Source: Molanna angustata (Eukaryota > Arthropoda > Insecta > Trichoptera > Molannidae). From it: a stretch of DNA of 64,000 bases. Location: the NCBI GenBank assembly GCA_963576475.1, contig OY754986.1, forward strand, positions 9,771,321 to 9,835,320, written 5' to 3'. Positions 58,280-64,000 of the stretch are shown here, piece by piece. The translations under genes were made by a program, and so were the position numbers. Each line of letters opens with the position of its first letter. The stretch's first letter is position 1. Under the pieces are notes generated by a model. It was not told the origin of the DNA. It ran no database searches and saw only the letters and a program-made list of their open reading frames with translations.

Positions 58280-58335
58280 ACTATCCATCCTGACGAGGAA
58301 GCGGTGCGCTTCGAAACCGGTTGAATATAAAAACT
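58280..58335 (+). ncRNA. Hammerhead ribozyme-like motif (locus E)
   Basis: The order is CTGACGA (58290-58296), one unpaired G, GAAGCG-GTG-CGCTTC (stem II of six pairs), GAAA, C-CG-G (stem III) and TT. Stem I pairs only two bases before a mismatch, so activity is less certain than at 37.9 kb. Confidence 0.6.
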
Positions 58336-58404
58336 CAATTAGTGGTTATAACAAAGTCGTTTGTGTTTTTTAAAAAAGTAATATTAATTGCTAATTGAAA
58401 TCAA

Positions 58405-58940
58405 TTAGCAGAGATACCCAGACGAATTGGACTAGGTTGGGCGGCCTTCGATAAACTCGGTCACATCCTGAAAAACAAAGACATTCCGATGAATTTGAAA
58501 AGAAAGGTCTTTGAAACATGTATCCTCCCAGTGCTAACATATGGTTTGGAAACAATGACACTAACTGTCAACATAATATACAAATTGAAATGTACGCAAC
58601 GAGCTATGGAACGGCAAATGTTAGGAGTGAGCCTCCGGGATAAAATAAGAAATGAAGAAATTAGACGCCAAACAAAAGTCGTTGACATAGCAGACCTTGT
58701 TGCAAAGTTGAAATGGCAGTGGGCAGGATATGTTGCAAGACAGGGTACCGAGAGGTGGACACCCAGAATACTAAAATGGAGACCGTGGGAAATAAAAGAC
58801 TGGTAGGGCGACCACAAAAAAGATGGGTCGACGATATTATTCCAGTTGCGGGAAGGGGTTGGCTGAGGGAAGCACAGGACCGAGAGAGATGGAGTTCATT
58901 GGAGGAGGCCTACATCCAGCAGTGGAGAGATGGCTGACAA
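58405..58940 (+). pseudogene. RTE-type LINE C-terminal fragment
   Basis: The frame reads EIPRRIGLGWAAFDKLGHIL, KRKVFETCILPVLTYGLETM, then after one frameshift near 58790 LVGRPQKRWVDDIIPVAGRG and EEAYIQQWRDG. It is a 5'-truncated RTE copy lying about 80 bases after the hammerhead-like motif at 58280-58335. Confidence 0.85.
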
Positions 58941-59535
58941 AGAAAGAAGAAGTATATTAATTATTGTTCAGATACTTTTATTATGATTACAATATCCTCG
59001 GAGTCAAAAACTTTTTGACTGTTAGTATTATATAATAGTTATTTGTTTATAATACTCGTAACTATTTGAAGGTGTCAGAAGTTGTACGTTTTTGGAGGAG
59101 CCAGAGGTCAAAATATTTTTTAGTGGTCAGATGTCATAATATAATACAGTGCCCTACATACATACCATGAAGGTATGATACTAATTCATACATTATATCA
59201 AGAAAATGGGAATTTAGAGAAGTGAGAATGCAAACATTTTAAAGGAGTTTCCTGTGTAAGGTAATTTTTAAATGTTAGTACCGTGAAGGTATTAATATGG
59301 TTACTACATATTTTCTTCTTTCAATGTAGAATCAGTCTACTAAAAGATAATGTGTTAGTGTCAGACCTCCCTGACTTTGAAGTATTCACAGTTAATTATT
59401 ATCACAAGCTTTAATAGTAAAAAATTGTAAACCATGATCAAACCATGATCTTTTGTGGCTACAATGTTTGTTTGGTCCAAACTAATTCTACTAGGCCACA
59501 AAGAAACCATACTGCCTTGAATAAATCCAAACCTC
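58941..59535. other. AT-rich spacer
   Basis: Nothing was recognised beyond a possible GAAGGTATGATACTAAT repeat shared with 56785. Confidence 0.35.
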
Positions 59536-59539
59536 TACC

Positions 59540-59935
59540 ATATTGAATATAGCCAATGCGAAACGGGACGTCTGTCTGCGTTTGAGATGTGGTGCTACAG
59601 ACGCATGGCTAAAGTTCACTGGTCAGAACACATCAGCAACGACGAAGTACTAAGTAGGGTTGGAGAGACAAGGCAAATTATGAAAAGAATTGCCCGACAG
59701 AGAACAACTTGGATAGGTCACAACATCCGGAACCCAGGCCTGCTTTTCACCATCATTGAAGAAATGATTGATGGGGGTAACTGTAGAGGTCGCCACAGAA
59801 ACAACTATATAGAGCAGATAATCGGTGACGTGCGCTGTAGCAGTTAAAAAGAGATGAAGAGACTGGCGGACGATAGAGCTAAGTGGAAAGATCGAGTGTT
59901 TGGTGCAGACCAATCCTAGGATTGTGACCCAGAAA
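59540..59935 (+). pseudogene. RTE-type LINE C-terminal fragment
   Basis: The frame reads RLSAFEMWCYRRMAKVHWSE, EVLSRVGETRQIMKRIA and NCRGRHRNNYIEQIIGDV, stops, then continues as KEMKRLADDRAKWKDRVFG. It lies just downstream of the Wnt stop codon, so it may sit in the Wnt 3' UTR on the opposite strand. Confidence 0.8.
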
Positions 59936-60050
59936 AAAAAAACATATTGCTAGATCAAACTTAACACATACAGCAGACAAAAGCATGAAAGATGAAGTTT
60001 GGTGTATATGGGTTGAATTGAAGATGGATTGAAAATATTTTATGTTTAAT

Positions 60051-60228
60051 TTAGTTGCAATAGTGTGTGTCTGTGGTTATCTTGCACAGTTGACACTCGA
60101 CCCTGCAACACCAGATGTATTTACAGTGGCATCTCTCCAGATGGGAGCTGGAGCGGGTCTGATAGCCTCTACCGCAGCACAGCCATCGACAGCTCGATTC
60201 TCCGTGACTGAGGGATGCATTGCACCAT
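60051..60228 (-). CDS. Wnt ligand, last coding exon
   Basis: On the minus strand a splice acceptor (TTTGATTCCAG) at 60229-60230 precedes 178 coding bases ending in TAA (60053-60051). The peptide contains SCRWLCCGRGYQTR, ERCHCKYIWCCRVEC and a final cysteine two residues from the end. This is the C-terminal cysteine-rich signature of Wnt proteins (LCCGRGY, then ERCxCKxxWCCxVxC), with eleven cysteines in place. Wnt proteins are secreted, lipid-modified signals that bind Frizzled receptors. Upstream exons must lie beyond the right edge; none was seen in 60230-64000. The CKYIWCC and TDTHYC pieces look most like the Wnt16/Wnt11 group, but I cannot assign the paralogue. Confidence 0.88.
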
Positions 60229-60871
60229 CTGGAATCAAAGATATAATATTTTTCTAGAATAAGACTCATTTATTAGAAGAATCATTTATTTGATCACAAA
60301 AAATATATGTTATAGGAAATGAAAAGCAATTTTTTTTTATTTTATTAAAAGGGTACATCGACAAACATCCAGCTTACAATTTCCATAAAAAGAAAATAAT
60401 ATTGGGGTAATTATTCGGAATAGTATGTAAACGCCAATTTTGTTGATTTTTTGTCTATAGGTAGATAAAAATATACAGATTACGGGAAAAATATTCATTT
60501 TACCGGGAAACATCTAGAAAAATTAAAAAAAAATAATATTAAATTACGAATAATGTATGAAAAACTCTAAGCAAATAGTTGCTTTTTTGACATCTATGGG
60601 CGAATATTCAAACTAATTTTTGGTATAGAAACACGCGGCGAGAATCTGAAGTTAATGAAAATTCTATGAAATATCGAAAATTAGTAATGTTTAAAAAAAT
60701 ACAATGTTATAAAATATTTAAATACTACTTAAATTTGAATTTTTTGACACTGATTGATAACGAGAATTCCGGTGAGATTAAGTATATCGAAATTATTTTA
60801 GGTCATCAAAATGAAATAATATTGTATGCTTTGCGTGTGAGCAAAATGCATTGTACATTGAGTGACAGTAT

Positions 60872-61014
60872 GTAATGCAACTCGCTCACGCGAGTCGCAA
60901 TAATAACTACATACAAACCTAACCTAACCAATTTTTACCAAAAGTTTGCTTATAATAGGTTGGTTAGGTTTGTATTTAGTTATTATTGCGACTCGCGTGA
61001 GCGAGTTGCATTAT
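60872..61014. repeat. 143-bp palindrome with GCAACTCGCTCACGCGAGTC
   Basis: The arms pair from TGTAATGCAACTCGC through AACCTAACC to a short loop. Each outer arm end itself contains the mini-hairpin ACTCGC-TCAC-GCGAGT. Confidence 0.9.
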
Positions 61015-61193
61015 ACATTGAGTGGAAATTGATTGTAACTCAACCTAACCAAATTAAAATAGTTGAAATGATATTCGCACGTAATATTATTATTTTTATG
61101 ATATTACAATAATAACTCCATACATTCAAACTTTGTGTTTTAATTAAAGTTATTCATATAAATTCGGTGTTTAAATGAGAAATAGTTTTTGTA

Positions 61194-61295
61194 AACAAAG
61201 TATGGCAAAACTATTGTATTCGTTTCTATTCGCCGATAGATGTCAACAAAGTATGGCAAAACTATTGTATTCGTTTCTATTCGCCGATAGATGTC
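61194..61295. repeat. 51-bp perfect tandem duplication
   Basis: AACAAAGTATGGCAAAACTA starts at 61194 and again at 61245. The two units appear identical. Confidence 0.95.
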
Positions 61296-61583
61296 CCAAA
61301 ACCACCAAATTGTATGGTATTCTCGATACATTTTTCCGTAAGTTTATTTATTTTTTTTAATTTTTCCTGGGAGTTTCCCGGAAAAATGAATATTTTTCCC
61401 GTAATCTGTATATTTTTATCTACCTATAGACAAAAAATAACAAAATTGGCGATTACATACTATTCCGAATAATTACCCTCACAATACACCGTATTCAGTA
61501 ACTATTGGAACTAAATAAAGAACGTTCTAAAATTGTAGATTTTAGATTTACGGTCTTATTTCAGCGTTATTAAATATACACTT

Positions 61584-62763
61584 GGGTAATTATTTACAAG
61601 AGCTGTCCCTGGCCGATCGTAATAATTTTTATATCAATAGATAGATAAACGCGTATATATTACGGGAAAAATAATAGCTTTTGGCGGTGAAGCTTTAAAA
61701 AAATTAAAAAAATAAAATAAACTTACGAAAAATATATAGAAACTTCTATTACGATTTGTTAGTTTTCTAACACAATTTAAACTTTCGAAAGTCACCGATA
61801 GGTGGCAATTCTGCCTCCAAACCTCTAGCGCTTTGAAAACAAATTACGAACAATGATAAAATTGCAATTTTCACATTCACACCCGTGGAATATATTATAT
61901 TCCATTAAAATTATTGTAATCACATATTAATATAACGATATTCTTATATTCAAAACATGATTTTTAAGTAAAAATTAAGCACCAATATAAAAAAAATAAC
62001 ACGCATTATCTAACTGAACAACACCAGGAAATATAAAATGCATAGATACCATACGTCATTCTATTTTATTTTTCCAAAGATATATTTTCGTGATTATTGC
62101 CAACACAAAAAATAACAATGAATTTGAATAAGTTTGAAAATGAGTAGGTAGGTACCTACAAAATATCTTGAGCCGTTTCGCTGAGAAGGGGACTATTTGC
62201 ACGTATGCCAAAGACGCAAATAAACACAAATTGGCGCTCTGCGCACCTGTAAACCATGTTAAAATGCAACAAGTTCGCTCACGCGAGTCGCAATATTGTC
62301 TACATACTAACCTAACCAACCTATTTTAATCAAATGTTTGGTTAAAATAGGTTGGTTAGGTTAGTATGTAGATAATATTGCGACTCGCGTGAGCGAGTTG
62401 CATTACTGATTGAGTCAATAAATGTTGTAGAGAAATACCACTATCATTAAATTTACTTTTTTTTTCACGAAATGAAAATGTGAGTGTTAATAAAATATGT
62501 TATAATCGTATTTTTTTTAATTATTGCTTCTTCAACTCTAGCGGTGAATTTCGAAAACTTGAGTAGAGTCAGGAAACCAACCATTTTTATAATTAATTCT
62601 GATTTTTTTCATAGATTTTTCGCAATTTTTTTTTTTTTTTTTTAATTTTTTAAAGCCTCACCGCCAAAAGTTATTATTTTTCCCGTAATATATACGCGTT
62701 TATCTATCTATTGATATAAAAATTATTACGATCGGCGAGGGACAGCTCTTGTTAATAATTACC
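61584..62763. mobile_element. Non-autonomous transposon, terminal inverted repeats about 120 bp (element 2)
   Basis: GGGTAATTATTTACAAGAGC at the left is mirrored by GCTCTTGTTAATAATTACC at the right. The paired arms include ATAGATAGATAAACGCG and ATATTACGGGAAAAATAAT. It has an internal palindrome at 62264-62405 of the same kind as in element 1. Confidence 0.8.
62264..62405. repeat. 142-bp palindrome, second copy of the module
   Basis: GTTCGCTCACGCGAGTCGCA at the left mirrors TGCGACTCGCGTGAGCGAG at the right, with AACCTAACCAACC in the arms. Confidence 0.9.
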
Positions 62764-63138
62764 TAAACTTGGACTAAATGGAATAGGATCGTACCTATAT
62801 TGGCTGGAACGTTCTTAAAAAGTTACTGAATTAGACGTATTATGAATAATTATGAAAATTATGAAATTTTCATCATTTTGACAGGGCCACAAATGTAAGT
62901 ATTATTTTGACATTATATTTTAATTCTATGTTTGACATTTGATTTTTTTAAAATATTTTCATGGCCACTGAAATAAACAACGATGCTAAAAAACATTAAA
63001 TTTTCGACATTTTCCAATTTTCTTTCAGGGTTTGCCTAGTCCGAAGCTTCTAGGCACGTCCCTGATTCGAGGTGTATTAATACGACTGTAATATTCTCAA
63101 AGTCATAAAATTCCCAATTTTTTAACCTTAAATTAACT

Positions 63139-64000
63139 TGGTAATTATTTACAAGTGGTATAAGTCTTCAAATTTGCTGAATTTTTTTCTATAGATAGAT
63201 AAAAATATACAGATTACGGGAAAATAGTAATTTTCCCGGGAAACGCCTAGAAAAATTTAAAAAAAATAAAATTACATTACGAAAAATATATGAAGTTTCC
63301 CAAGCAAATAGTTGCCTTTCTGACATCTATGGGCGAATATTCAAACTAATTGTTAGTATAGAAACACGCCGCGAAAATCTGAACTAAATGAAAATTCTAT
63401 GAAATATCGAAAATTAATAAAGTTTACAAAAAAAAGCAAGGTTATAAAATATATAAATACTACTTACATTTCAGGTCTTGAATTTTTTTAACACTGAACC
63501 TAACCTAACCAATTTTTACCAAAAGTTTGCTTAGAATAGGTTGGTTAGGTTTGTATTTAGTTTTTATTGCGACTCGCGTGTGCGAGTTGCATTATACATT
63601 GAGTGACAGTATGTAATGCAACTCTCTCACGCGAGTCGCAATAATAAAAAAATACAAACCTAACCTAACTAATTTTTACCAAAAGTTTGCTTAAAATAGG
63701 TTGGTTAGGTTTGTATTAACCAACCTATTATTATAATTTTGATGATGTATTCGCATTTGTTTATAATTTACAAATAAATTATATTTAATAACAAATTTAG
63801 GTAGTTGTATGGTACCTACCAGTTTTAATATTTTTTTATGTGATATTTTTTCGCAAATATTGTCTGTCATATATTTTGTAGTATGCATTTATCTGTGGTT
63901 TAGTTTTCAGTTTTCTGTCGCAGTTGTCGTATTAGCTCGCGTATTTAATCGTATTTAATAAACGTTAAAAATAAGAAATTAGTAATGATTTTTCTGGTTT
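63139..64000. mobile_element. Third member of the same element family, right end not seen
   Basis: GGTAATTATTTACAAGTGG at 63140 begins a region matching element 1 (ATAGATAGATAAAAATATAC, then ACATCTATGGGCGAATATTC). Two palindrome modules lie at 63495-63615 and 63615-63720. No right terminal repeat is found before the window ends. Confidence 0.65.

Larger units (their letters stand above)
60405..61478. mobile_element. Non-autonomous transposon, terminal inverted repeats about 125 bp (element 1)
   Basis: GGGTAATTATTCGGAATAGT at 60405 is mirrored at 61478, with over 90 percent pairing across about 125 bases. Inside are a palindrome (60872-61014) and a 51-bp duplication (61194-61295). It probably lies in a Wnt intron. 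No target duplication was identified. Confidence 0.8.

Noticed and set aside
60042..60257. 71-codon frame on the + strand
   Set aside because: It is antisense to the Wnt exon, whose cysteine pattern and splice acceptor are decisive.
1..64000. CRISPR-like arrays among the regular repeats
   Set aside because: All arrays are direct tandem repeats without distinct spacers, in a genome with introns; they are satellites.

Overview
This is a 64 kb piece of an AT-rich animal nuclear genome, almost certainly an insect. The signs are split genes with GT-AG introns, exons much richer in GC than the DNA around them, CCTAACCTAACC-type motifs, tRNA-derived SINEs, and many RTE-like and other non-LTR retrotransposon tails. 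I cannot fix the order from sequence alone. No bacterial, phage or CRISPR features are present.

Four host genes can be supported. (1) A cadherin-type adhesion receptor on the + strand, 14 exons from 7639 to 19330. It has five extracellular cadherin repeats, one membrane segment and a Gly/Ser/Pro-rich tail; its signal-peptide exon(s) are not visible. (2) A secreted protein on the + strand with a six-cysteine C-type lectin domain, four coding exons from 38692 to 41907. (3) A TMEM256/DUF423 membrane protein on the + strand, three exons from 43268 to 50164, whose second intron is swollen by satellite DNA and transposons. (4) The last coding exon of a Wnt gene on the - strand, 60051 to 60228, with the rest of the gene beyond the right edge. 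The four genes have no evident shared pathway.

Most of the remainder is mobile or repetitive. At the left edge lies a non-LTR element with a PHD-finger/coiled-coil ORF1 and the start of an endonuclease ORF2 (1-1228). A short LTR element with near-identical LTRs sits at 22537-24091. DNA-transposon derivatives include a hAT fragment (54774-55394), a hAT MITE (25080-25331), a TTA-flanked MITE (31178-31365) and a possible TTAA-flanked piggyBac-like element (48072-49648). SINEs of at least three tRNA-derived families are scattered throughout, and there are about ten tandem arrays.

The most striking pattern is a recurrent chimera. At about 27.1, 37.6, 49.7, 50.8 and 58.3 kb, motifs resembling hammerhead ribozymes, mostly inside long inverted repeats, sit directly 5' of fragments of an RTE-type reverse transcriptase. 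In four of the five loci the reverse-transcriptase part starts at the same codon region. The right end (60.4-64 kb) holds three related elements with terminal inverted repeats of about 120 bp, each carrying an internal palindrome built on GCAACTCGCTCACGCGAGTC. Several satellites appear to have grown out of retrotransposon 3' ends.
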